From NCBI RefSeq assembly GCF_005887115.1, contig NZ_PNCJ01000005.1, positions 496,001 to 560,000 of the forward strand: DNA of 64,000 nt. Reading direction: 5' to 3'. The notes beneath the pieces were generated by a model, which was not told where the DNA came from, did not search any database, and saw only the letters and a list, made by a program, of their open reading frames with translations. Positions 19,928 to 28,749 of this stretch are shown piece after piece; within the stretch, counting starts at the first letter, position 1; the number at the start of each line of letters is the position of its first letter. Source of the stretch: Pseudoalteromonas rubra (lineage in GTDB: Bacteria > Pseudomonadota > Gammaproteobacteria > Enterobacterales > Alteromonadaceae). The position numbers and the translations under genes are program-made.

Positions 19928-20891
19928 GCCATACCCATACAAGGTTTATTGAGTAAGTTCCTTTGATCAGAACATCTGACTCAATGACCCTGAGCAGGCA
20001 ATACAACGCCGTGCCGCTTTCGAGGCTGAGTACAGTTGTCCGATCCGTAAAATTGGAAAAAACCAATTAATTACATAAACACAATGACAAAGTATGACCT
20101 CTCTGATCACACCTAACCGCGAAAACGCAGCACAGGGTCATTGTGGTTTTAAAGGTTAACTAACCGCTTAAAACCGCAAGCTATGCTAATCAACTACACC
20201 TTTTCGCCTGAAAAACATAAGACTTTGATTATCCATGAAAACAATCTAACTCTATTGCATTCAATCAGGCTAAAATATTCTGATAGTGTTAATCTAGCGG
20301 GACGACAACTGAACTAAAAATACCATTCCCTAATGTTGTTTTTATCTTCTGCTAAGCCGTTTAAACAATTGGCTGTCAGGTTCCTGTTTGATGATTTACC
20401 TCTTGATGCTATCACAAAGCACTAAAAAATAAAGCAAAACCAACCACAAATTTAACATATGAGTAACGATAATATTACCCACGCGCTGAGTTTAGACAAC
20501 CGTAGTGCCAGAACTCATAGGCGTTGAACAGCATAAAAATAGCGATAAGTAGCCGTTCAGAGCATACGCCAAATGCTAACTCAGCAATTGACTGGGGTAA
20601 ATTACAGTGGCTTACGTACCGATTTAATTACCTAACTCTGGCTTGGTCACTTTAGCCTAACCAAGCTGTTAGTGACACAAGCTGCTATTTTTCATGAAGT
20701 TTAGTCGCTCATTTGAAAAACGCACAGATATCTTGGGCGCAGTGTATGACAATCGTTACATTCTAACTGAAAGTCGATAAAAGATGGCCGCAGCAAATTG
20801 CTGACTTTGTTGGTGCTGAATTTGCGCCGGATCAAATGATGACAGGTACAAATCACTATACTCATGGCAAACACTTATCAGGGAGAAGCAT
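19928..20891. other. Long intergenic region between divergent NRPS/PKS and adh genes
   Basis: About 960 bases, visibly AT-rich, with no convincing gene. It must hold the promoters of the lipopeptide operon (leftward) and of adh (rightward). It contains a 6-bp perfect inverted repeat (20051-20068, AATTGG around A6) and a larger imperfect palindrome (20142-20177). A 29-codon open frame (20694-20780) followed, one frame away, by another open stretch reaching the adh start could be a decayed gene, but nothing in it was recognised. Confidence 0.6.
20142..20177. repeat. Imperfect palindrome, possible operator
   Basis: Arms TGTGGTTTTAAAGGTT and AACCGCTTAAAACCGCA are near-complements with one mismatch and a one-base bulge, centred near 20159. 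It lies about 215 bases upstream of the lipopeptide operon start and has no T-run typical of a terminator, so a regulator binding site is possible. Function is inferred from position only. Confidence 0.4.
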
Positions 20892-21908
20892 ATGAAAGCT
20901 GCACTCGTCCATGCCTTTAAACAGCCGTTAGAGATCCAAACGGTTCCAAAACCAACGTTATCGCCCGGTTCGGTGCTGGTTGAAATTGCCGCATGTGGGG
21001 TATGTCACACCGATCTGCATGCCTGCCACGGGGACTGGCCAGTCAAACCTAAACTCCCTCTGATCCCAGGCCACGAAGGGGTTGGTACCGTAGTAGCAAA
21101 AGCAGACGATGTGACCCATCTTGATCTTGGAGACCGCGTGGGTGTGCCCTGGTTACATAGCGCCTGTGGTCACTGTGAGCATTGTCTTAAAGGAGACGAA
21201 AACCTCTGCCCGCAACAGCAAAACAGTGGTTACTCTGTGGATGGGGGTTATGCTCAATTTACCAAAGCTGATGCTAATTATGTTGTTAAAATCCCCGATA
21301 ATGTGCCTTTTGTCGAAGCTGCTCCCCTGTTTTGTGCCGGTGTCACTACCTATAAAGCACTCAAAGTGTCTGGTGCAAAACCTGGCGACTGGGTGTCCAT
21401 TGTTGGCGCTGGCGGCTTGGGCCACCTGGCCATTCAATACGCAAAAGCCATGGGCCTGAATGTGGTAGCGGTAGACAGCGGTGAGGAGAAGCTTTCATTG
21501 GCACACACATTAGGTGCAGACTTGATTATCGACTATACCAAAGAGGATCCCGCTGAAGCCATACAATCTCAGCTCGGTGGTGTTCAGGCTGTGGTCTGTA
21601 CCGCTGTTTCTAAATCCGCCTTTACCTCGTCTTTTCACAGTGTTAAACGTGGCGGTGTCTGCGTGCTTGTTGGCCTGCCTCCAGAGGATATGCCAATTCC
21701 CATTTTTGATACTGTACTCAAAGGCGTCAGTGTTGTGGGTAGCATTGTGGGTACACGCCAGGATCTGAGCGAGTGTTTGCAATTTGCAGCAGAAGGAAAA
21801 GTTAAAGCCATTATTGAGACTCAACCGCTTGAAGCTATTAACGATGTATTTGATCAAATGCTAAATAGCGAAATCAATGGCCGAATAGTCCTGACGCTGG
21901 ATAAATAG
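20892..21908 (+). CDS. Zinc-dependent alcohol dehydrogenase (AdhP-type)
   Basis: Medium-chain dehydrogenase, 338 residues, oxidising alcohols to aldehydes with NAD or the reverse. Catalytic zinc ligands are visible as Cys38 (GVCHTD), His61-Glu62 (PGHEGVG) and Cys148. The structural zinc site is Cys92, 95, 98 and 106 (CGHCEHC...C). The nucleotide fold starts at GAGGLG (172-177), and the Asp in VVAVD suggests NAD rather than NADP. Length and motifs match bacterial AdhP. GGGAGAAG precedes the ATG at good spacing. It is divergent from the lipopeptide operon across a 960-base gap; a role in that pathway is possible but nothing in the sequence requires it. Confidence 0.93.
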   Translation: MKAALVHAFKQPLEIQTVPKPTLSPGSVLVEIAACGVCHTDLHACHGDWPVKPKLPLIPGHEGVGTVVAKADDVTHLDLGDRVGVPWLHSACGHCEHCLKGDENLCPQQQNSGYSVDGGYAQFTKADANYVVKIPDNVPFVEAAPLFCAGVTTYKALKVSGAKPGDWVSIVGAGGLGHLAIQYAKAMGLNVVAVDSGEEKLSLAHTLGADLIIDYTKEDPAEAIQSQLGGVQAVVCTAVSKSAFTSSFHSVKRGGVCVLVGLPPEDMPIPIFDTVLKGVSVVGSIVGTRQDLSECLQFAAEGKVKAIIETQPLEAINDVFDQMLNSEINGRIVLTLDK

Positions 21909-21917
21909 CCGCCAAAT

Positions 21918-21946
21918 AAAAAAGGCGCAACTCAGGGCGTTGCGCC
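21918..21946 (-). terminator. Rho-independent terminator of the fasciclin gene
   Basis: Perfect 8-bp stem GGCGCAAC/GTTGCGCC (21924-21946) with a 7-base loop. On the minus strand it is followed by six T residues (21923-21918). It ends the minus-strand lipoprotein gene 32 bases away; the same hairpin lies just after adh but has no T-run in that direction. Confidence 0.8.
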
Positions 21947-21978
21947 AAAACCTCATAGGAAAGAAGTGAGGAAGGGAA

Positions 21979-24147
21979 TTAATCTACGGCGGTGATCACG
22001 GTATCAATCAGATGAACCACTCCGTTTGCAGTATAAATATCAACCTGGGTGATGTTGCTACCCTCGACCTGCAATCCAGAGGTAGGTAGACTTACTTGCC
22101 ACCATTTTCCACCAACACCTTGTCCCATCGCATCGCCCGCATTTACGTCTTGAGCATACATATATAGAGGACGACCCAGATAAGCGGCTTGCATGCTGCC
22201 ATCTAATCTTGCGATCAGCGACAAGCCCGGAATATTAGCTATCTGCGCTTGCGTTGCAATCACAGGTGGCCAGTTGGTAGCACATGCATCAACACACTGG
22301 CTATTTGCGAACGTCAGGTCGTCATCAAATACGTAAAGCGTCTTGCCAGCCATCGCTGCACCATTACCAGAGACCAGTCTTTGATTCGTCGCGTCATAGG
22401 CAACCATGTCGGTATCTGTGTTGGCGGTTGAGACAAAATCAACAACCTTGAGGTCCAGCATATTGGTGGCCAGCGTTTCTACCTGCTTACCATTGAGGCT
22501 GAAAGCCAAAGAAGAAGACGCTTCCAGTGTCAGCACATGCTGAGTCAACACCTGAGTAAGGCCAGCTGGGTTAGCCAGCAGCGCATTTAAATCGGCCGCG
22601 GGAATCTTCTGAAATGCGCGATTGGTTGGCGCAAAGACGGTAAATTGCTTGGTGGTATCCGACAGAGCGTCGACCAGATTGGCAGTCTGAAGTGCAGTCA
22701 CCAGCGTCGACAAATCATCTGTCTCCATCGCTACATCGACAATGGTTTTGTCTGTCGCCATTTTATCCATTGGCGGCATGATCACCTTGTCGAGCACATG
22801 AATAACGCCATTGTCTGCTTTTACATTGGCAGTGCGGATCACCGCGTCGTTGATGAATAGCATGCTATCCACAATACTTAGCGCACTCTTATCGGTATTC
22901 GCCATCGCAACCATGTTGTCTGCAGAGGACGCAATACCAGCGGCAGTGTCTGACATTACACTCTGCCCTGCAACAACGTGATACAGAAGAATGTCTTTCA
23001 GTTTGTCGGTGTCAGCAGCCAATGCATCGAGTGTAGCCTGACCAAGGGCTGCAAACGCCGAGTCAGTGGGCGCGAAAACAGTGAATTTGGTAGTCGGGTC
23101 GCCAAGTGTTGCGTCCAGACCCGTTGCTGTCACCAGACTCAGTAACGTGTTGAATGAACCCGCGCCAGCTGCTACTTCAGGAATGAGGCCCAGTGACTCC
23201 GGCACACTGATATCGCCAACAACTACCGCATCTAATACGTGGATCACACCGTTTGAAGCTGGTATATCAGTTTGAGTCACTGTCACACCCGCAAACTTCA
23301 GCATGTCTGTGGCAGCATCAATTGCCACACTTTGTTGGTTTTGCTCCAGCGTCGTCGCATTTTTACCATTGAGCGACATGGCCGTTACAGAGTCGACTTT
23401 ACCTGCCACAATATGCTGTTTGAGTATACTGCCCAACACTTCAGGGTTTGCCAGTAAGGTATTGATAGTTTTGGTACCCAGCGCCGCAAACGCAGCATCG
23501 GTTGGCGCGAAGACGGTCAGATCATCACTACCGGTTAAGGCACTGGTCAAACCGGCAGTCTCAACCGCCTTGAGGAGCGTTGTAAAATTACCAGCCTGAG
23601 TCGCTACCTGTGCAATGTTCGCTGTCGAGGTTGCATCACTGGGGGGCATTAGCACAGCATCGATAACATGGATCACGCCGTTATCTGTCATGATGTCTGT
23701 TTGTGTCACCGTCGCCGTGTTTATGAGCAGGTTGTCGCCAGACAGAGATAGAGCCAACTTTGCGCCGTTCACTGTTTCAGCAGTTTGCCCGGCCAAGGTA
23801 AGCGCCGTCTCGGCTTTCACTTCTGAAGCCAGGACATGGTATGTAAGAATCTTGCTCAGCGTGTCAGGGTCCGCCAGTAACTCATTTATAGCCGACTCAC
23901 CCAATGCAGCGAAAGCAGCGTCAGTAGGGGCAAACACGGTAAATGTGTTTTCTGTATTATCCAGGGTGGCTGTCAGGCCTGCAGCATCAATTGCCGCCAC
24001 CAGCGTGTTAAAACTGCCAGCTGCTTTGGCAGCATCATAAACCGATTTTTCTTCCGGTGATGATATCACGACTTCGTTATCATCATCGGAACAGGCCGCG
24101 AGCAAGGCCAGGGTACTGATCAACATTATTTTTATTAGTACTTTCAC
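21979..24147 (-). CDS. Lipoprotein with four fasciclin (FAS1) domains and a nested Lipoprotein_15-like insert
   Basis: Predicted outer-surface or periplasmic lipoprotein, 722 residues. The chosen start is GTG at 24147: GGAG sits 6 bases upstream and it yields a compact signal peptide ending in the lipobox LLAAC. Upstream ATGs in frame (24159, 24189) lack such a site. FAS1 repeats occupy roughly 33-165, 170-300 and 315-450, each with FTVFAPT-DAAF and NGVIHVLDAV-type ends. The fourth begins near 455 (TVFAPTNRAF), but its closing segment (TQVDIYTANGVVHLID) comes at the extreme C-terminus. Between lie about 110 residues resembling the Lipoprotein_15/COG4315 'secreted repeat' (YVFDDDL, CVDACATNWPP, GRPLYMYAQD, GKWWQV). 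FAS1 domains usually mediate adhesion or matrix contact; the role here is inferred. Confidence 0.9.
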   Translation of the reverse strand: MKVLIKIMLISTLALLAACSDDDNEVVISSPEEKSVYDAAKAAGSFNTLVAAIDAAGLTATLDNTENTFTVFAPTDAAFAALGESAINELLADPDTLSKILTYHVLASEVKAETALTLAGQTAETVNGAKLALSLSGDNLLINTATVTQTDIMTDNGVIHVIDAVLMPPSDATSTANIAQVATQAGNFTTLLKAVETAGLTSALTGSDDLTVFAPTDAAFAALGTKTINTLLANPEVLGSILKQHIVAGKVDSVTAMSLNGKNATTLEQNQQSVAIDAATDMLKFAGVTVTQTDIPASNGVIHVLDAVVVGDISVPESLGLIPEVAAGAGSFNTLLSLVTATGLDATLGDPTTKFTVFAPTDSAFAALGQATLDALAADTDKLKDILLYHVVAGQSVMSDTAAGIASSADNMVAMANTDKSALSIVDSMLFINDAVIRTANVKADNGVIHVLDKVIMPPMDKMATDKTIVDVAMETDDLSTLVTALQTANLVDALSDTTKQFTVFAPTNRAFQKIPAADLNALLANPAGLTQVLTQHVLTLEASSSLAFSLNGKQVETLATNMLDLKVVDFVSTANTDTDMVAYDATNQRLVSGNGAAMAGKTLYVFDDDLTFANSQCVDACATNWPPVIATQAQIANIPGLSLIARLDGSMQAAYLGRPLYMYAQDVNAGDAMGQGVGGKWWQVSLPTSGLQVEGSNITQVDIYTANGVVHLIDTVITAVD

Positions 24148-24426
24148 GATTTTCTCCATCAAGGTGGTCAACATTCGAGCAATACGCAACCTTGTGAAAC
24201 AAAGATCAAGAAAATTTAAAAATCTTTAAACAAGCCAAAAACAAAAAGGGTTAAATCAATTGTATGGTCAGGTCTGTTTAGCGATTAACTAGTCCGACAA
24301 CTTTTTTAAGAGTGGATGGAGCATGTAAGACGTGTGGATCATACCGGCACTGTAAACCACACAACCATGTTCTTAATAGCCCCAAATTACGCAATAACTG
24401 TGACCTTTAGCCATTTATTACTACGA

Positions 24427-25542
24427 CTACCCCACTACACTGCACACGGTATGTTCTTGAACACCTTGCTTACTTCTCCAAAATTCGGAGTTAGGAAAGC
24501 GTTGTTCACGACGATAATACCCAAACAACTCATTGAGATAACTATTATAGATTTCAGTCATGGACTTACTGTACTGGTGTAAAGCAGTAGCTTCACCAGC
24601 AAATGCTGCAGATATGGCCTGCGACGCTTTTTCTGCCATATAGATTGCCGTTGTCATACCATGAGAAGACAAAGGATCAAAAGCCATGGCAGCATCACCT
24701 GCCAGCAACCAGTTCTTGCCACTCAAACGTCCCACAATATGACTACTTGCATTGATGGCCTTCACCGTAAAAGACTGTTCGGGCAATGCGTTGTAAAAGC
24801 ATGGCGTGTTGGCTGCTATATCATACCAGTTGCAGCTATGTTTGAGCTGACTAAAGCCGGGCGTATGTTGATTACAGAAAATCGCCAGCATATTTTGCTC
24901 TGCATTCAGGCGCGATATCAGTGTCCAGCCATGCTCAAAGGCTTCAACTACCACAGATGGAAATAACCCCTGCGGATTGGAGGTGCTCGGTACGTTGGCA
25001 ACAAACGCAGTCAGTTTGTCGAATGTGTGTCTTGGCAGGTTCAATACTCGGGGCAAGTATCCTTGCCGGCCACTGGCATCGACAATAAACCGACTCTCCA
25101 GACTATGTTCAGACCCATCCTGCGCCGATTTTACCCGACAGCGCCAGGCATCGTTGTGCTCAGAAACCTCGACGACTTTTCCGCCAAACAGGCATTGTTC
25201 AGGCAACTGTGTCTGAATTTGTGTCGTCAGCACCGATTTATCGACTTTCCAGCCATGATGGCGGTCACTCAGAGGCGCTTTACGCAGCACGGACTCTCCC
25301 CATGACGAACTCTGTCCCGAATGCATAACGTGCGGATCCTGCTGGAGTAATTCAAACAACCCCAGCCGGTGCATCATAGGTTCCACACTGGCAGGCAGAC
25401 TTTCAGCCAGACGCATAACGGGTGTAGTCTGAGGGTCGACTATTACTACTTTCAGACCCTGCTTGAACAATTGCCAGGCAGTGACAGTGCCCGAAACCCC
25501 GCCACCGACAATAATGCAATCATACGGATTGCTCACACACAT
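24427..25542 (-). CDS. LodB/GoxB-type FAD protein for quinone cofactor maturation
   Basis: 371-residue flavoprotein. FAD-binding fold at the N-terminus (CIIVGGGVSGTVTAWQL, residues 9-25) and a second FAD motif near 290 (NWLLAGDAAMAFDPLSSHG). It belongs to the halogenase/monooxygenase-like family that includes LodB, required to form the cysteine tryptophylquinone cofactor of LodA-type oxidases. Identification rests on the fold plus position directly after a LodA-like gene (49-base gap). GAGGAAG lies 4 bases before the ATG. It could otherwise be a flavin monooxygenase with its own substrate, but the gene pairing is a strong argument. Confidence 0.85.
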   Translation of the reverse strand: MCVSNPYDCIIVGGGVSGTVTAWQLFKQGLKVVIVDPQTTPVMRLAESLPASVEPMMHRLGLFELLQQDPHVMHSGQSSSWGESVLRKAPLSDRHHGWKVDKSVLTTQIQTQLPEQCLFGGKVVEVSEHNDAWRCRVKSAQDGSEHSLESRFIVDASGRQGYLPRVLNLPRHTFDKLTAFVANVPSTSNPQGLFPSVVVEAFEHGWTLISRLNAEQNMLAIFCNQHTPGFSQLKHSCNWYDIAANTPCFYNALPEQSFTVKAINASSHIVGRLSGKNWLLAGDAAMAFDPLSSHGMTTAIYMAEKASQAISAAFAGEATALHQYSKSMTEIYNSYLNELFGYYRREQRFPNSEFWRSKQGVQEHTVCSVVG

Positions 25543-25559
25543 ATTACTTCCTCATTGAT

Positions 25560-25581
25560 GAGAAGCACCTGAGTGCTTCTC
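25560..25581 (-). other. Hairpin between lodA-like and lodB-like genes
   Basis: Perfect 9-bp inverted repeat GAGAAGCAC/GTGCTTCTC with a 4-base loop in the 49-base gap of the operon. No T-run follows, so it is more likely an mRNA-stabilising or processing structure, or a weak attenuator, than a terminator. It lies 10 bases after the upstream stop codon. Confidence 0.55.
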
Positions 25582-25591
25582 AACTCTACTG

Positions 25592-28042
25592 CTAGTCCTT
25601 GTCGGCTTCGCTGTATGCGACATACACCACGTTTGGTATACCAGAGGTTCCGGGATTATCCACCGGCCGGGCCATAACCATCGCCATATTTTTCCACTGG
25701 CTGACCATCTGGATCAATCCATTGGTATAACCACCTTCAGCATGGTAGCCCACAAACCCGAGGTCAGCAGTATGCAACCAATCAAGGCGTTGCGAAAACT
25801 GCTCCAGACGCAAGTGTTCAAAGGTCTCTTGAGACATGCCCTGTGCTACAGAGTGTTGCATACCGTTGATAATCGGCGCATCCACTGACTGACTGTCTTT
25901 AAACTTGTTATATCTGGCCAGTGGCAAGATATGAACAGGCAAATTAGCCGCCCACCACGAAGGAATTGGGAAGTCTTCTGGCGTATAGACTGCCTGACAA
26001 CTCGCGGCATCCGATTGCCAGGGGATCCCCATCCATTTAGTCAGATCGCCTGGGGTGTTTTGCCACAGCCAGGCGGCTTGAGAGTTGGGAATGATTGACT
26101 CCGCCACATTCTCCACACTGATGATATGACCAAAATCCTGATACATATTGACAGAAGCCAGACCGGCCGGATCTTGTCTCAGTCTGAATTCTCTCAAACC
26201 CAACAGATTGATCTCAGGTGTCACGCCGCCCTGGTACTGGTTGTCACTGTAAATAAGATCATGACGCATAGGCCAGGTAAGCTCTACGCCAGGATGAAAC
26301 CCTCCACCATACAAGGCGTCCAGTGCACCGCGAGCACACAGCAAAGCACTGTTTTCAGAGCACCGGAACACCTCACTGTAGAAGAGGCCAAGTTCATCTA
26401 TGGTTGCTGCACTGGCTTTCTCAGCATCAGTCACACTGAAGTCACCATTAGCCCAGTTTTTCAGGTGCTGATACATAAACGGAGGAATTGCAAACCACTG
26501 TACCGGGCTGCCAGGGTAGTCAACCCCATCATTGGGATAAAATGGAATTTGCAATCGGGATGTTGCTGGCTCATTTGCAATATTAGTGGCGTCTTTACTC
26601 GGAATAATACGGCTGGTGCTAACCCACTCACTACTCGACTGGCCCGCATCTTCAATGTCAATATCCTGATCAAACAATGGGTTTCTGAACTGTTTGAAAA
26701 TATTCTCTCTGAGTGTTTTTTCTGTCGCCGAACTATCCAGTAAGCGGCCAAAAGCCCCTTCACTGTTCAGTTCACGAATTTGTGTGTTCACTGCGTTGTC
26801 AGTAAAGTCCGCCTGATTAACCCATTGCATTCTGTATAATCGGTACAAAATAGGGAACACGTCGCTGAATTGCGTAGTTAACTGAGCCAATTCTTTTTCT
26901 TTCAGGGATGCCCCCGACACCATGTCATACATAGTCACCAGAGGTTCTATCTGAGGTGCATAATCCGGTGGCGTGGTCGCAACCCAGGCACTGTCCGATT
27001 CACTATCGATAGTAAAAGTATCGCCATTTTTTAGCTCTACTACGGCGGTAATCCGGCCATCACAGATATCGTCGAACCAGTTGGAGTTATCCGCAAAGTC
27101 CGTATTCAATGAAGACGGAGATAACGCCTGTGAAATACCATCACCTGCGTAAAACGTTAATACGCCCTCACGGTTACACTCTATGGTTCCCTGAAGCACG
27201 TTATGCCGTTGCGACATATTGAGCAAATCACTCAGGCGATTTTGTGGATCCGGCTCATTGGCGGGAAACTTGCCGCGCAGTGGCACTTGAGTTTCAGCTT
27301 CGCTCGACACACAACCCTGGCTGGCAATAACAAGCTGCCTGCGCAAGCCGTGCGTGATCACATTGGGGTTACGTCTTTTCGCAGTTTGCGCGGGGGCAAG
27401 ACGATGTTTACTGACATTCTGACTCAGGTTACCAGTGCCTTCTGTCATTAAAGACAAATCAAGCGCGTTATTATAGTCGTACCAGAACGACTTTTTGTTC
27501 GCGACCTCAACATGCCAGGTTACCTTGTCTCCCGCTTCAAGCTTGAGCTTCTCGGTTGGGTTACCATTTTCATCACACTGATAAATATAAAAATTCTGAG
27601 CCTGCTTCTTAACCGCATGCAAGTAATGATTGTTCAGAACTTTGAGTACTGCTTGTCTGATAAGCGTAATAAACCCACCGGCATCGCTCACCGTGTCCAG
27701 TGCCAGGTCGTCTAGCGCACGAATAATTTGGGGCGCAGCTACAATATGGGACAAACTCAGTAAAGCGACAATCCTCGCTGTTTTTGCTGAATCCAGTATT
27801 GGTTTGCCACTGGTATTGAGGGACTGATAAATCTCTTCAAGTTCTTTTCTGACACCTTGTTCTAGCACATCGTCAACCAATGAAGACAACTCTTGTTCGG
27901 TGACCAGATACTGAACCTCAGTATCGTATAAATGTGCCCAGGGCACTTCGGGAGTCTGGATTGCCAAGGACTTTAACGCAGGTCCGTTACCAACGCGTGC
28001 GATCCCCAGAGGCGGATAAATTTTGTATTTGCTGTTTGACAT
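25592..28042 (-). CDS. LodA/GoxA-like quinoprotein amino-acid oxidase
   Basis: Family of L-lysine 6-oxidase (LodA) and glycine oxidase (GoxA), secreted enzymes that release H2O2 and act as antimicrobials in Marinomonas and Pseudoalteromonas. Family marks: N-terminal IYPPLGIARVGN (8-19), VTWHVEVANKK and WYDYNNALD (175-195), PDYAPQIEPLVTMYD (359-373), GGGFHPGVELTWPMRH (579-594) and DLTKWMGIPWQSDAASC (666-682). It is 816 residues, longer than LodA (726); most of the excess is a helical-looking segment about 40-150. No Cys lies in the GGGFHPG loop (Leu577-Tyr578 just before it); the nearest are Cys561 and Cys569, so the crosslink partner for the Trp is uncertain. Substrate cannot be read from sequence. 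AAGGA precedes the ATG. Probably in one operon with ridA upstream and the lodB-like gene downstream. Confidence 0.88.
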   Translation of the reverse strand: MSNSKYKIYPPLGIARVGNGPALKSLAIQTPEVPWAHLYDTEVQYLVTEQELSSLVDDVLEQGVRKELEEIYQSLNTSGKPILDSAKTARIVALLSLSHIVAAPQIIRALDDLALDTVSDAGGFITLIRQAVLKVLNNHYLHAVKKQAQNFYIYQCDENGNPTEKLKLEAGDKVTWHVEVANKKSFWYDYNNALDLSLMTEGTGNLSQNVSKHRLAPAQTAKRRNPNVITHGLRRQLVIASQGCVSSEAETQVPLRGKFPANEPDPQNRLSDLLNMSQRHNVLQGTIECNREGVLTFYAGDGISQALSPSSLNTDFADNSNWFDDICDGRITAVVELKNGDTFTIDSESDSAWVATTPPDYAPQIEPLVTMYDMVSGASLKEKELAQLTTQFSDVFPILYRLYRMQWVNQADFTDNAVNTQIRELNSEGAFGRLLDSSATEKTLRENIFKQFRNPLFDQDIDIEDAGQSSSEWVSTSRIIPSKDATNIANEPATSRLQIPFYPNDGVDYPGSPVQWFAIPPFMYQHLKNWANGDFSVTDAEKASAATIDELGLFYSEVFRCSENSALLCARGALDALYGGGFHPGVELTWPMRHDLIYSDNQYQGGVTPEINLLGLREFRLRQDPAGLASVNMYQDFGHIISVENVAESIIPNSQAAWLWQNTPGDLTKWMGIPWQSDAASCQAVYTPEDFPIPSWWAANLPVHILPLARYNKFKDSQSVDAPIINGMQHSVAQGMSQETFEHLRLEQFSQRLDWLHTADLGFVGYHAEGGYTNGLIQMVSQWKNMAMVMARPVDNPGTSGIPNVVYVAYSEADKD

Positions 28043-28090
28043 GTTAGTTCCTTAGCCTTGTAAATCAATAAACCTAATCAGAGCGCTGTG

Positions 28091-28471
28091 TTAAGCGCGC
28101 TTTTGTGCTACTAACTCTATTTCAATAAGCGCTTTATTTTGTTGATGCTTTTGGGTCAATACGCCCAATGCCATAGAGCGCGCGGGGTAGCTGCCATGCT
28201 GAGGACCGAAATATTCCCGGTACACCTGATTGAATTGTTCAAAGTCGTCTTCGGTATGCAAAAAGCCGTTAACTTTGATAACGTCCTGAAAAGTGCATCC
28301 GGCGCCGGCTAAGGTGACAGCCAGTAACTCAAAAATTGTCTTGGTCTGGTCAACGATATTGTCTGACTGAATGTAACCATTTACCTCAGCATTCTGGCCA
28401 GACACAAAGACCAAATCGCCAACGACCCGACAGGGCGGATAAAGGGGAGCCTGAACCGCTTCAATGGACAT
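28091..28471 (-). CDS. RidA/YjgF/UK114-family imine deaminase
   Basis: 126-residue RidA-family protein. RidA hydrolyses reactive 2-imino acids to 2-keto acids and ammonia. Family segments are visible: DLVFVSGQNAEVNG (18-31), IVDQTKTIFELLAVTLAGAGCTFQDVIKVNGFL (about 39-71) and ARSMALGVL near 100. The usual catalytic Arg is plausibly Arg101 (PARSMA). Perfect AAGGAGG 5 bases before ATG. It is first in a ridA-lodA-lodB array, spaced 48 bases from the oxidase; since amino-acid oxidation yields imines, a supporting role to the oxidase is a reasonable inference. Confidence 0.88.
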   Translation of the reverse strand: MSIEAVQAPLYPPCRVVGDLVFVSGQNAEVNGYIQSDNIVDQTKTIFELLAVTLAGAGCTFQDVIKVNGFLHTEDDFEQFNQVYREYFGPQHGSYPARSMALGVLTQKHQQNKALIEIELVAQKRA

Positions 28472-28704
28472 AATTCCTCCTTAAGAAATTGCCGTACATA
28501 TGCATGAATACCGACTGGCAACGCATTCAACTGCGAATAGGTCTCAGTCGTAAAAACTGAGCCAAAGTCTAGAGAGAAACTAAAATTATTCCATTACAAG
28601 CTGTTACACCTGAGAGTAACACTGGACCTGTTAACAGCAGTTACGAATTAAACGCCCTGGTATGGCAAGGAATAGCGTCTGATTATGAGAAAGGTCATAT
28701 GAGC

Positions 28705-28738
28705 AAAAACAAAGCGCAATGACACTTCACTGCGCTTT
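28705..28738 (-). terminator. Rho-independent terminator of wrbA
   Basis: AAAGCGCA/TGCGCTTT arms (28711-28738) extend to a 12-bp stem with one G-T pair around a 4-base loop. On the minus strand it is followed by G and five T residues (28709-28705). It ends wrbA 11 bases past its stop codon. Confidence 0.75.
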
Positions 28739-28749
28739 AGCAAGGAGGA

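Noticed and set aside
19928..19942. TTG start 5 codons upstream of ATG in the hybrid enzyme
   Set aside because: No better ribosome-binding site, and FAAL homologues normally begin close to the ATG-initiated sequence.
20694..20890. Small open frames before adh (29 codons, then a shifted one)
   Set aside because: They look vaguely protein-like, but no family was recognised and a frameshift is needed to join them; not strong enough to call a gene or pseudogene.
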